Below, piece by piece: positions 1-7,499 of a DNA stretch of 64,000 bases; position 1 is the first letter of the stretch; the number at the start of each line of letters is the position of its first letter. Below the pieces are notes generated by a model that saw nothing but the letters and a program-made list of their open reading frames with translations, had not been told where the DNA came from and ran no database searches. The stretch comes from Amycolatopsis vastitatis. GTDB lineage: Bacteria > Actinomycetota > Actinomycetes > Mycobacteriales > Pseudonocardiaceae. The translations under genes were made by a program, and so were the position numbers. The stretch spans positions 62,001 through 126,000 of the forward strand of contig NZ_NMUL01000038.1 in the NCBI RefSeq assembly GCF_002234595.1, written 5' to 3'.

Positions 1-700
1 CCGTGGAGGTGCGGAGGACGGTCGTGCCGAGGCGGACGGGTCTGGCTCCGGCCTGCCGGAGGGTGGCCAGTTCGTCGTCGGTGATGCCGCCTTCGGGTCC
101 GACGACGAGGAGGATGTCGCCGGTGGCGGGCAGGGGCAGGTCGGTGAGCCGGTCGGGGACGTCGGACTCCAGGACGATCGTGAGGGACATCGTCGCCGTG
201 AGCCCGGCGAGTTCGGCGGTCGTGACGGGTTCGGTGACGTCGGGGACGTGGGCGCGGCGGGCTTGTTTGGCGGCGGCGCGGGCGGTGGCGCGCCAGCGGG
301 TGAGGGCTTTTTCGGCGCGGGGGCCGTCTTCCCACTTGGCGACGCTGCGGGTGGCGCGCCAGGGGACGATGGCGTCGACGCCGGCTTCGGTGGCGAGTTC
401 GACGGCGAGTTCGCCGCGGTCGCCTTTGGCGAGGGCTTGGGCGACGTGGACGCGCAGGGCGGGTGGCTCCTCGGTCCAGTGTTCCTCGACCGTGAGGGTC
501 AGGAGCGGGTCGCGGCCGGCTTGGACGGCGTCGACGACGCAGCGGGCCATCGTGCCGGCGCCGTCGGAGAGGACGAGCCGTTCGCCCATGCGCAGGCGGC
601 GGACGGTGGCCGCGTGCCGGGCTTCCTCGCCGTCGAGGGTCGTGCGCCCGGAGGCGGGGACCGTGGCGGCGAGGAAGACCGGCAGGGTGGTGTCGGGCAC
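1..700 (-). CDS. rsmE: 16S rRNA m3U1498 methyltransferase RsmE (3' end cut by window edge)
   Basis: This gene is incomplete: about 233 N-terminal residues are present and the C-terminus lies beyond base 1. It belongs to the RsmE family, which methylates N3 of U1498 in 16S rRNA using SAM. The start is a GTG at 698-700, reading VPDTTLPVFLAATVP, three bases after the dnaJ stop, so it is the last gene of the hrcA-dnaJ-rsmE operon. The family pattern is visible: the N-terminal PUA-like part has GEEARHAATVRRLRMGE, the middle has AKGDRGELAVELATEAGVD and WRATRSVAKWE, and the SPOUT knot part has VVGPEGGITDDELA followed by LGTTVLRTST. These match the SAM-binding and knot motifs of the family. The order hrcA, dnaJ, rsmE is common in actinobacteria. 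Confidence 0.93.
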   Translation of the reverse strand, partial: MPDTTLPVFLAATVPASGRTTLDGEEARHAATVRRLRMGERLVLSDGAGTMARCVVDAVQAGRDPLLTLTVEEHWTEEPPALRVHVAQALAKGDRGELAVELATEAGVDAIVPWRATRSVAKWEDGPRAEKALTRWRATARAAAKQARRAHVPDVTEPVTTAELAGLTATMSLTIVLESDVPDRLTDLPLPATGDILLVVGPEGGITDDELATLRQAGARPVRLGTTVLRTST

Positions 701-703
701 GGC

Positions 704-1870
704 TCAGCGGTGGTTCTTGGCGCGGAGCTTGCCGAACAGCCCGCCGTGCTTCGTGCCGTTGGAGGCCAGGGTGGGGACTTCCTCGCCGCGCTGCTGGGCG
801 AGTTCGACGAGGAGTTCGCGCTGGGCTTCGTCGAGCTTGGTGGGGACGGCGACGTCGATGTGGACGTGGAGGTCTCCGCGGCCGTCGACGCGGCCGGAGG
901 ACCGCAGCCGGGGCATGCCCTTGCCGGTGAGGACCAGTTCGGCGTTGGGCTGGGTGCCCGGTTCGATGTCGAGCTGGTAGTCGCCGTCGACGAGGGTCGA
1001 GATGGGTACCGAGGCGCCGAGGGCGGCGGTGGTCATCGGGATGCGGAAGTTGCAGTGCAGGTCGTGGCCCTGCCGGACGAAGACCTCGTGCGGGGTCTCG
1101 TCGATCTCCACGTAGAGGTCGCCCGCCGGGCCGCCGCCGGGGCCGACTTCGCCCTGGCCGGACAGGCGGATCCGCATGCCGTCGCCGACGCCCGGCGGGA
1201 TCTTCGCGGTGACGTTGCGGCGGGCGCGGATGCGGCCGTCGCCGCCGCACTGGCGGCAGGGGTCGGGGATGACCTCGCCGAAGCCGCGGCAGACCGGGCA
1301 GGGGCGGGCGGTGACGACCTGGCCGAGGAAGGACCGCTGGACGGACTGGACCTCGCCGGCGCCGCCGCAGGTGTCGCAGGTCTTGACCGAGGTGCCTTCG
1401 CTGGTGCCCGCGCCGCGGCAGAGGTCGCAGACGATGGCCGTGTCGACGGCGATTTCCTTGTCGACGCCGGTGGCGCACTCCTCGAGGGTGAGGCCGAGCC
1501 GGATGAGGGCGTCGGAGCCGGGCTGGACGCGGCTGCGGGGGCCACGGCCGCGGCCGTGGCCCGCGCCGCCGGCGGCGCCGAAGAACGCGTCCATGATGTC
1601 GCCGAGGCCGCCGAAACCGGCGAACGGGTCGCCGCCCCCGCCGCGCGCGCCGCCGTCCATCGGGTCGCCGCCGAGGTCGACGATCTTGCGCTTCTGCGGG
1701 TCGGACAGCACCTCGTAGGCCGTCGTGACCTCGCCGAACTTGTGCTGCGCGTCTTCCGACGGGTTGACGTCGGGGTGCAGCTCCCGGGCCAGCTTCCGGT
1801 ACGCGCGCTTGATCTCCTGATCGCTCGCGTTCTTGGCCACCCCGAGGATGCCGTAGTAGTCCCTCGCCAC
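704..1870 (-). CDS. dnaJ: Molecular chaperone DnaJ (DnaJ2-type, HrcA-linked)
   Basis: Hsp40 co-chaperone that stimulates DnaK ATPase and hands over unfolded client proteins in the cytoplasm. The open frame extends further upstream, but the protein begins at a GTG at 1868-1870 (VARDYYGILGVAKNASDQE), giving 388 residues, normal for the family. The J domain occupies about residues 1-65 with HPD at 32-34. A glycine-rich stretch follows at about 75-110. Four zinc-binding repeats are all intact: CDLCRGAG, CDTCGGAG, CPVCRGFG and CRQCGGDG. The C-terminal substrate-binding domains follow. It lies 31 bp behind hrcA and just ahead of rsmE. Linkage to hrcA, not to dnaK-grpE, marks it as the second actinobacterial DnaJ. 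Confidence 0.96.
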   Translation of the reverse strand: MARDYYGILGVAKNASDQEIKRAYRKLARELHPDVNPSEDAQHKFGEVTTAYEVLSDPQKRKIVDLGGDPMDGGARGGGGDPFAGFGGLGDIMDAFFGAAGGAGHGRGRGPRSRVQPGSDALIRLGLTLEECATGVDKEIAVDTAIVCDLCRGAGTSEGTSVKTCDTCGGAGEVQSVQRSFLGQVVTARPCPVCRGFGEVIPDPCRQCGGDGRIRARRNVTAKIPPGVGDGMRIRLSGQGEVGPGGGPAGDLYVEIDETPHEVFVRQGHDLHCNFRIPMTTAALGASVPISTLVDGDYQLDIEPGTQPNAELVLTGKGMPRLRSSGRVDGRGDLHVHIDVAVPTKLDEAQRELLVELAQQRGEEVPTLASNGTKHGGLFGKLRAKNHR

Positions 1871-1901
1871 CGTCTCTGCTTCTCCTTCTGCTCTGCCCGG
1901 C

Positions 1902-2927
1902 TCAGCGGCCGGCCAGGATCTGCCCCACGTAGTTGGCGACCGCGCGCACCGCGGCGATCGTGCCGGGGTAGTCCATCCGGGTCGGGCCGACCACCCCCAT
2001 GCCGCCGAGCACCACGTCGTCGCGGCCGTAGCCGATCGAGACGACCGAGGTGCTGCGCATCTGCTCGTCTTCATTTTCCTCACCGATGCGGACCGTGATC
2101 GCACCGGGGTTGCGCGCGGCGGCCAGCAGCTTGAGCACGACGACCTGTTCCTCGAGCGCCTCGAGGACCTGGCGCAGCGAGCCGGGGAAGTCGGCGACGT
2201 TGCGGGTGAGGTTGGCGGTGCCGCCGAGTACCAGGCGTTCCTCCGGGTGCTCGGCCAGCGACTCGACGAGCACCGTGGTGACGCGGATGAGCGCGTCCCG
2301 CAGCTCGCCGGGCGACTTGTCGGGCAGCTCGGCGACGCGCGCCGCGGCCTCGTTGAGCCGCCGTCCGGACATGGCCGCGTTGAGCACGGTCCGCAGCCTG
2401 GCCACGTCCTCCTCGGTGACGACGTCGCCGAGGTCGACCGTGCGCTGGTCGACGCGCCCGCTGTCGGTGATCAGCACCAGCATCAGCCGCGCCGGGGTGA
2501 GCGGCACCACCTCGAGGTGCCGGACCTTGGCGTTGGTCAGCATCGGGTACTGCACGACGGCGACCTGCCGGGTCAGCTGCGCGAGCAGCCGGACCGAGCG
2601 GCGGAGGACGTCGTCGAGGTCGGTGCCGCTGTCGAGGAACGTGGTGATGGCGCGGCGCTCGGCGGCCGACAGCGGCTTGATCTCCGACAGCCGGTCGACG
2701 AAGAGGCGGTAGCCCTTGTCGGTCGGGACGCGGCCGGCACTGGTGTGCGGCTGCGTGATGTACCCCTCTTCTTCGAGCGTCGCCATGTCGTTGCGCACCG
2801 TGGCGCTCGACACACCCAGGTTGTGCCGCTCGACGATCGCCTTGGACCCGACCGGTTCCTGGTTGGACACGTAGTCGGCCACGATCGCGCGCAGCACGTC
2901 GAAGCGGCGTTCCTCCGCGTTGGCCAC
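1902..2927 (-). CDS. hrcA: Heat-inducible transcription repressor HrcA
   Basis: Repressor of class I heat-shock genes; in actinobacteria it binds CIRCE operators, typically ahead of groES-groEL, and needs GroEL for activity. The 341-residue protein starts at GTG 2925-2927 (MANAEERRFDVLRAIVADYV). The N-terminal winged-helix region reads GVSSATVRNDMATLEEEGYI and is followed by the family hallmark HTSAGRVPTDKGYR near residues 61-74. The rest matches the GAF-like HrcA core. It is the first gene of the operon with dnaJ and rsmE. I looked for a CIRCE element (TTAGCACTC-N9-GAGTGCTAA) in the upstream region 2928-3110 and found none, so autoregulation through CIRCE is not supported here. Confidence 0.96.
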   Translation of the reverse strand: MANAEERRFDVLRAIVADYVSNQEPVGSKAIVERHNLGVSSATVRNDMATLEEEGYITQPHTSAGRVPTDKGYRLFVDRLSEIKPLSAAERRAITTFLDSGTDLDDVLRRSVRLLAQLTRQVAVVQYPMLTNAKVRHLEVVPLTPARLMLVLITDSGRVDQRTVDLGDVVTEEDVARLRTVLNAAMSGRRLNEAAARVAELPDKSPGELRDALIRVTTVLVESLAEHPEERLVLGGTANLTRNVADFPGSLRQVLEALEEQVVVLKLLAAARNPGAITVRIGEENEDEQMRSTSVVSIGYGRDDVVLGGMGVVGPTRMDYPGTIAAVRAVANYVGQILAGR

Positions 2928-3110
2928 CGGTTCACCACCTACCTCGTTCGCTGCCCGACCCGAGTTTACGTAAGCCTGAGCCGGTCGCGCTCAACGCCGT
3001 CCGCGGACGGCGAGGTAAAGGGCACGCAAAAGGATTCCCATGCGCGGTTCTCGTCGTGAATTTTCGGGTTGATGGGGGAACCGAAAAGCGGTTTGCTGCC
3101 TCTCATCCGC

Positions 3111-3629
3111 ATGCCCTCCCTGACTCCCGAGGTCGCCGTGAACCGCATTGAACCCGCTTCGGCCGGAATGCCCGAAATCGCCCGGCGCGCGGCCGAGGCG
3201 AAGGCTCGGCTGATGAGCATCGCCGCGACCGCCACGAGCCCGGACGGCGCCGTCACGGTCACCGTCAACACCAGCGGTGCGCTGCAGGAACTCACCTTCG
3301 GCCCGCGCGCGGACGAGCTGCCGCGCGCCCGGCTGGCGGCGAGCGTCGTGGCCACCGCGAAGCGGGCCCAGGTGCAGGCGGCCCAGCAGCTGACGAGCGT
3401 CATGGCCCCGGTGATCGGCCCCGACAGCGACGCCATGAAATTCCTTCAGGAACAGATCCCCGCGCCCGAATTGCCCGAAGAAGAAGCGCCCGCGCCACCG
3501 CGCTGGGAATTCACCGAAACTCAGCAGGAAACGCCCCCGTCTCCGAAGACACCGCCGGCCCGTCCCGCCCGGCCGCGCCCGGACGACGACGAGGACTTCG
3601 GCGGCCCGATCCTGCGCCGGGGGCTGTGA
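3111..3629 (+). CDS. YbaB/EbfC-family protein of a type VII secretion-like cassette
   Basis: Small protein with a YbaB/EbfC-type core. In actinobacteria such proteins are often encoded next to WXG100 and ESX-associated genes; the canonical YbaB is a dimeric nucleoid-associated DNA-binding protein, but the role of this secretion-linked subgroup is unknown. The core lies about residues 25-110, with AVTVTVNTSGALQELTFGPR resembling the family's beta-sheet region, flanked by helices. A proline- and acid-rich tail follows (ELPEEEAPAPPRWEF, PKTPPARPARPRPDDDEDF). The start is uncertain: ATG 3111 is used here; ATG 3072, GTG 3138 and ATG 3168 are in-frame alternatives and none has a strong ribosome binding site. 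It overlaps the next gene by one base (TGATG), so translation is probably coupled. Confidence 0.75.
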   Translation: MPSLTPEVAVNRIEPASAGMPEIARRAAEAKARLMSIAATATSPDGAVTVTVNTSGALQELTFGPRADELPRARLAASVVATAKRAQVQAAQQLTSVMAPVIGPDSDAMKFLQEQIPAPELPEEEAPAPPRWEFTETQQETPPSPKTPPARPARPRPDDDEDFGGPILRRGL

Positions 3630-3946
3630 TGGCGATGAAGCTCGACCTCGACGCCCTCGGCGGCCACGAGGACGAAATCCGGGAGATCGCGGACAAGGTC
3701 CAGCAGGCGCTCGACGCGGCGGGCACCGCGCAGGCCCTCGACTTCGACGCGTTCGGGCTGGTCGGGCAGGTCTTCGCGATCCCGATCCAGATCTGGCTGA
3801 CCACGGCCGACGGCTTCCTCGCCGCGGCCGTCGAGGCCGGCCACGAGGTCGCGGACCGGGTGAAGACCGCGCACACGGCGTTCAGCGAGCACGAGCAGAA
3901 CACGAAGGGCCTGATCGAAGGCATCGGCAAGGAGCTGCCGGCATGA
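3629..3946 (+). CDS. EspC-like / ESX secretion-associated small protein
   Basis: A 105-residue, mostly helical protein without signal peptide, resembling the ESX-1 EspC-like or WXG100-related small secreted proteins of actinobacteria (MAMKLDLDALGGHEDEIREI then helix, AFSEHEQNTKGLIEGIGKEL at the end). Such proteins usually pair with a larger helical partner for export through a type VII system. The start is ATG 3629, overlapping the stop of the preceding gene; an in-frame GTG sits at 3626. The stop overlaps the start of the following gene at 3943-3946. No ESX ATPase (EccC) or channel gene is in this window, so export must use components encoded elsewhere. Function is inferred from family resemblance and context. 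Confidence 0.7.
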   Translation: MAMKLDLDALGGHEDEIREIADKVQQALDAAGTAQALDFDAFGLVGQVFAIPIQIWLTTADGFLAAAVEAGHEVADRVKTAHTAFSEHEQNTKGLIEGIGKELPA

Positions 3947-5169
3947 CCGAGACACAGGAGAACCCGCTGGTCGCGACGGCGGAGTCGCCGGGCGGCTTCT
4001 GGAGCGGCATGGGCGACGGCTCGAAGGGCGAGCTGGACAACGTCAACGCGCAGACCGGCGGCGCCGGCATCTTCAACGACGCCGCGTCGACGCTCACCGA
4101 CGCCCGCAACGGCGACTGGGGCAACCTCGCCATGGACGTCGGCACCGATGCCCTCGACCTGCTCGGCGCGGCGATGGACCCGCTCGGCACCCTGGCGAGC
4201 GCCGGCGTCGGCTGGCTGATCGAGCACATCAGCTTCCTCAAGGACGGCCTCGACAAGCTGGCCGGCAAGCCCGAGGCCATCACGGCCAAGGCCGTGACCT
4301 GGACGAACATCGCCAAGCAGCTCACCGAGACGGCCGAGAGCTACGAGCAGAAGGCCAAGAAGGTCCAGGAGTCGTTCAGCGACTGCGGGTCCGCGGAGGC
4401 CTACCAGCGGACGGCCGAAAGCTACGTCGGCGTCCTGCGCGGGGCCGCGTCGCACGCCGAAGGCGCGTCGACGGCGATGAACGTCGGTGCCGCCCTCGTC
4501 GGGACCGAGCGCGGGCTGATCCGCGACATGATCTCGTCGTTCGTCGGCGAGCTGATCGTCAAGGCGCTGGCCGCGCTCGCGGCGTCGTGGTGCACCTTCG
4601 GCGGCACGATCGCCGCGTTCATCGCCGACACGGTGATCGAGGGCGGGGTGCTCGCGGAGAAGATCAGCACGCGGATCGCGAAGATCGTCGAGAAGCTGGA
4701 GAGCCTGGCGAAGGGCGCGGGCAAGTCGAAGGCGGCGCTCGAAGGGGCGGCGAACGCGCTGAAGAAGGCCGGGAAGAGCGCCGACCGGATCGTGGACCAG
4801 AGTGTCGAGACCGCCGCGAAGATCGAGCGGAAGGCGAACGACCTCAAGGACGCGGCCCGCGCGCACGGGATGTCCCACCTCGACGAATCGGTGGCCGCGA
4901 AGGCCGACCGCTGGACCAAGGGTGCGGAGGAGAAGGTGCCGGGCCGCGAGAAGGTGGAAGGTCTCGGCGAGAAGTACTCCGAAGACGGCCGCAGCTTCCT
5001 CGGCCAGAAGGCGTGGCGTGAAGGCCACGGCGAAGTGCCGAAGTGGAACACGGCGGACAGCGTCGGAGCCGCCACGGAGGCACGCCGGCAGGAGAACGAG
5101 CAGTTCGACCGGTACCACGAAACCCAGGAAGCCTACGAAAAGGAACACCCGGAGGGCGAGTCCGAGTGA
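3943..5169 (+). CDS. Large WXG100/PPE-type type VII secretion substrate candidate
   Basis: A 408-residue, strongly helical protein with no signal peptide. Residues about 1-60 hold GGFWSGMGDGSKG and a glycine-rich turn. Residues about 65-190 resemble the long helical hairpin of WXG100/LXG-like secreted proteins (ITAKAVTWTNIAKQLTE, then a family-like segment ending DCGSAEAYQRTAES). Residues about 190-235 are hydrophobic (LIVKALAALAASW, FGGTIAAFIADTV), as in the membrane-active part of such proteins. The C-terminal 140 residues are lysine- and glutamate-rich and coiled-coil-like, ending in AYEKEHPEGESE. I recognise no catalytic toxin domain. It overlaps its neighbours on both sides, so the four genes form one unit. 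It could be a structural or effector substrate; the next gene may be a membrane partner or immunity protein. Confidence 0.65.
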   Translation: MTETQENPLVATAESPGGFWSGMGDGSKGELDNVNAQTGGAGIFNDAASTLTDARNGDWGNLAMDVGTDALDLLGAAMDPLGTLASAGVGWLIEHISFLKDGLDKLAGKPEAITAKAVTWTNIAKQLTETAESYEQKAKKVQESFSDCGSAEAYQRTAESYVGVLRGAASHAEGASTAMNVGAALVGTERGLIRDMISSFVGELIVKALAALAASWCTFGGTIAAFIADTVIEGGVLAEKISTRIAKIVEKLESLAKGAGKSKAALEGAANALKKAGKSADRIVDQSVETAAKIERKANDLKDAARAHGMSHLDESVAAKADRWTKGAEEKVPGREKVEGLGEKYSEDGRSFLGQKAWREGHGEVPKWNTADSVGAATEARRQENEQFDRYHETQEAYEKEHPEGESE

Positions 5170-5702
5170 CCACGGCCGAGCAGGCGGAGGTGGAGCTGGC
5201 CAACCGGCAGGGCCTGCTCCACCCGTCCCAGCGGAAGACAGTGCTCGACGGCACGTTCTGGGTGGCCGCGGTCCTCGCGGCCGCCGGGCTGGTGACCGCG
5301 GTCGTCCTCCCGGTGACGGCCATCGAGACGCGGTTCGGGCCGGGCCTGGCCTCGGCCGGTGTGGTCGCCGCCCTCGGCCCGGCGATCCCGATCCTGGCCC
5401 TGGCGGTCTGGTTCGGCATCGTCTGCCTGCGCCGCCTCGCCGACGTGCGGGGCGGACGGCTGGTCGCGATCACGGGCTGGACCCACGACTTCGGCACGCA
5501 ACGCCCCGACCGCGAGTACCCGGTCGTGCTCTTCACCCGGCTCAGCCGGGGCCTGAACGAGCAGCACTTCCTCAAGGCCGGCGGCAAGCAGTTTCCGCTC
5601 TACCGGAGCACGCACCTGCGCGAGCGCATCCAGCCCGAGCGCACCAACACCGTGCTCGTCACACCCCGCAGCAAGATCCTGATCAACGTCCTCCCGGCCT
5701 GA
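5166..5702 (+). CDS. Two-TM membrane protein of the type VII cassette
   Basis: A 178-residue protein starting at GTG 5166, which overlaps the stop of the preceding gene (GTGA). The longer open frame upstream is a shadow of that gene. Two hydrophobic segments are visible: about residues 29-51 (GTFWVAAVLAAAGLVTAVVL) and about 68-92 (VVAALGPAIPILALAVWFGI). A soluble C-terminal domain of about 85 residues follows (GRLVAITGWTHDFG, VVLFTRLSRGLNEQHFL, SKILINVLPA). I do not recognise a named family. As the last gene of a tightly overlapped set with a helical secretion-type protein, it could be a membrane partner or an immunity-like protein. That role is inference from context only. Confidence 0.7.
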   Translation: MTTAEQAEVELANRQGLLHPSQRKTVLDGTFWVAAVLAAAGLVTAVVLPVTAIETRFGPGLASAGVVAALGPAIPILALAVWFGIVCLRRLADVRGGRLVAITGWTHDFGTQRPDREYPVVLFTRLSRGLNEQHFLKAGGKQFPLYRSTHLRERIQPERTNTVLVTPRSKILINVLPA

Positions 5703-5718
5703 ACGGTCCGCCGCAGCC

Positions 5719-5766
5719 GGTCGTGAGTGAGTAACGGTGGTAGAACACTGTTGCTCACTCACGACC
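5719..5766. terminator. Perfect 13-bp inverted repeat between convergent genes
   Basis: Arms at 5719-5731 and 5754-5766 are exact complements (core GTCGTGAGTGAG / CTCACTCACGAC). Pairing continues with mismatches inward to give about 20 bp around a short GTAGAA loop. It lies between the stops of the membrane protein gene (plus strand) and mmsA (minus strand), so it probably serves as a two-way terminator. There is no T-run. Confidence 0.6.
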
Positions 5767-5771
5767 CGCGG

Positions 5772-7262
5772 TCAGGAGTTGCGGGGGAAGCCCAGGTTGA
5801 CGCCCGCGTGCGAGCGGTCCGGCCAGCGGGAGGTGACCACCTTCGTGCGCGTGAAGAAGTGGAACCCTTCCGGCCCGTACGCGTGGCTGTCGCCGAACAG
5901 CGAGTCCTTCCAGCCGCCGAAGGAGTAGTAGCCGACCGGGACCGGGATCGGGACGTTGACCCCGACCATGCCCACCTCGACCTCGTTCTGGAACTTCCGC
6001 GCGGCCGCGCCGTCGCCGGTGAAGATGGCCGTGCCGTTGCCGTAGGGGTTGGCGTTGATCAGGTCGAGAGCGTCGTCGTACGACGTCACGCGCGCCACCG
6101 AGAGCACCGGGCCGAAGATCTCGTCGGTGTAGATCGACATCTCCGGGCGGACGTGGTCGAACAGCGTCGGGCCGAGCCAGAAGCCGTCCCCGTCGACCTC
6201 GATGCCCCGGCCGTCCACGACGAGCGACGCGCCCTCGGTCACCCCGGCGTCCACATAGGACTCGACCCGGGCGTGGTGCGCCGCGGTCACCAGCGGCCCC
6301 ATCTCCGACTCGGGGTCGCGGCCGTCGCCGACGCGCAGCCGGGCCATCCGCTCGGAGATCTTCTCCACGAGCGAGTCGCCGACCGGGTCCACGGCGACGA
6401 CCACCGAGACCGCCATGCACCGCTCCCCCGCCGAGCCGAACCCGGCCGACACCGCGGCGTCGGCGGCGAGGTCGAGGTCGGCGTCCGGCAGCACGACCAT
6501 GTGGTTCTTCGCGCCGCCGAGAGCCTGGACGCGCTTGCCGTGCCGGGTGCCGGTCTCGTAGACGTACCGCGCGATCGGCGTCGAGCCCACGAACGAGATC
6601 GCCTTGACGTCGGCGTGTCCGAGGAGCCCGTCCACCGCCGCCTTGTCGCCGTGCAGCACGTTGAGCGCGCCCGCGGGCAGCCCGGCTTCGGCGAACAGCT
6701 CGGCGATGAACACCGCGGCCGACGGGTCCTTCTCGCTCGGCTTGAGCACGACGGTGTTTCCGCAGGCCAGCGCGTTGGGGACGAACCACAGCGGCACCAT
6801 GGCGGGGAAGTTGAACGGCGAGATCACGCCGACCACGCCGAGCGGCTGGGCGATCGAATAGACGTCGACGCCGGTGGAGGCGTTCTCGCTGAACCCGCCC
6901 TTGAGCAGCTGGGCGGCGCCACACGCGTACTCGACGTTCTCGATCGCGCGGGCGATCTCCCCGGCCGCGTCGGACTCGACCTTGCCGTGCTCGCTGGTGA
7001 TGATCTTCGCCAGCTCGTGTTTGCGGGCGGACAGCAGCTCGCGGAAAGCGAACAGCACTCGCGTCCGGCCTGCCAGGGACGTCCCGCGCCAGCCCGGCAG
7101 CGCCGCCTTGGCCGCGGCGACGGCGGCTTCGACCTCGGCGTCCCCGGCGAAGTCGACGTGGGCCCGGACCTGCCCGGTGGCGGGGTCGAAGACCTCGCCG
7201 GACCGCGCGGGGGTCCCGCCGAACGGCTTGCCGTCGATCCAGTGGCTGATGCGGTCGGTCAC
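5772..7262 (-). CDS. mmsA: CoA-acylating methylmalonate-/malonate-semialdehyde dehydrogenase
   Basis: NAD-dependent aldehyde dehydrogenase that converts methylmalonate semialdehyde to propionyl-CoA, or malonate semialdehyde to acetyl-CoA; it closes valine, inositol or beta-alanine/pyrimidine breakdown. The start is GTG 7262 (VTDRISHWIDGKPFGG) with AAGGAG upstream, giving 496 residues, the usual length. The family motifs are complete: ISPFNFPAMVPLWFVPNALA around 148-167, KPSEKDPSAA at 174, and the catalytic cysteine C282 in FGSAGERCMAVS. The last residues, AGVNLGFPRNS, are typical. It is divergent from a PucR-type regulator. A reductive pyrimidine-type gene set lies 7 kb away, so a role in beta-alanine/malonate semialdehyde disposal is plausible but inferred. 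Confidence 0.93.
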   Translation of the reverse strand: MTDRISHWIDGKPFGGTPARSGEVFDPATGQVRAHVDFAGDAEVEAAVAAAKAALPGWRGTSLAGRTRVLFAFRELLSARKHELAKIITSEHGKVESDAAGEIARAIENVEYACGAAQLLKGGFSENASTGVDVYSIAQPLGVVGVISPFNFPAMVPLWFVPNALACGNTVVLKPSEKDPSAAVFIAELFAEAGLPAGALNVLHGDKAAVDGLLGHADVKAISFVGSTPIARYVYETGTRHGKRVQALGGAKNHMVVLPDADLDLAADAAVSAGFGSAGERCMAVSVVVAVDPVGDSLVEKISERMARLRVGDGRDPESEMGPLVTAAHHARVESYVDAGVTEGASLVVDGRGIEVDGDGFWLGPTLFDHVRPEMSIYTDEIFGPVLSVARVTSYDDALDLINANPYGNGTAIFTGDGAAARKFQNEVEVGMVGVNVPIPVPVGYYSFGGWKDSLFGDSHAYGPEGFHFFTRTKVVTSRWPDRSHAGVNLGFPRNS

Positions 7263-7392
7263 GGCAGGCACTCCTTCACTCCGGCAACGTCCCCCCGAGT
7301 TTCCGGGCGCGCGCCACGCCACCGCCATCGGCAACGTGTACGTCAGTTGGCTCCCGGCCGTACAGTCTGTCCCTGCCGCTACTGTGCCGATG

Positions 7393-7485
7393 GTTACCAC
7401 TCCGACCACAGTCACGGCCGAATGACTTCGCACCTCCGGTCACGTTCCGCTCGGGGGTCGGCCTACTTTTGGTCGGACTGGTAAC
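7393..7485. promoter_or_regulatory. Candidate operator: separated 16-bp inverted half-sites in the mmsA-pucR divergent promoter region
   Basis: GTTACCACTCCGACCA at 7393-7408 and TGGTCGGACTGGTAAC at 7470-7485 are inverted copies matching at 15 of 16 positions, separated by 61 bp. The right copy ends 14 bp before the regulator's start codon. Placement between two divergent genes suggests a looping or two-site operator for the PucR-type regulator. No biochemical evidence is available. Confidence 0.55.
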
Positions 7486-7499
7486 AACGCCGAGGAGCC

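Noticed and set aside
248..2098. 616-codon open frame on the plus strand opposite dnaJ and hrcA
   Set aside because: It is antisense to two clear genes; its Gly/Ala/Asp/Val-rich translation is the usual shadow of high-GC coding DNA.
2928..3110. CIRCE element upstream of hrcA
   Set aside because: No TTAGCACTC-N9-GAGTGCTAA or close variant was found.
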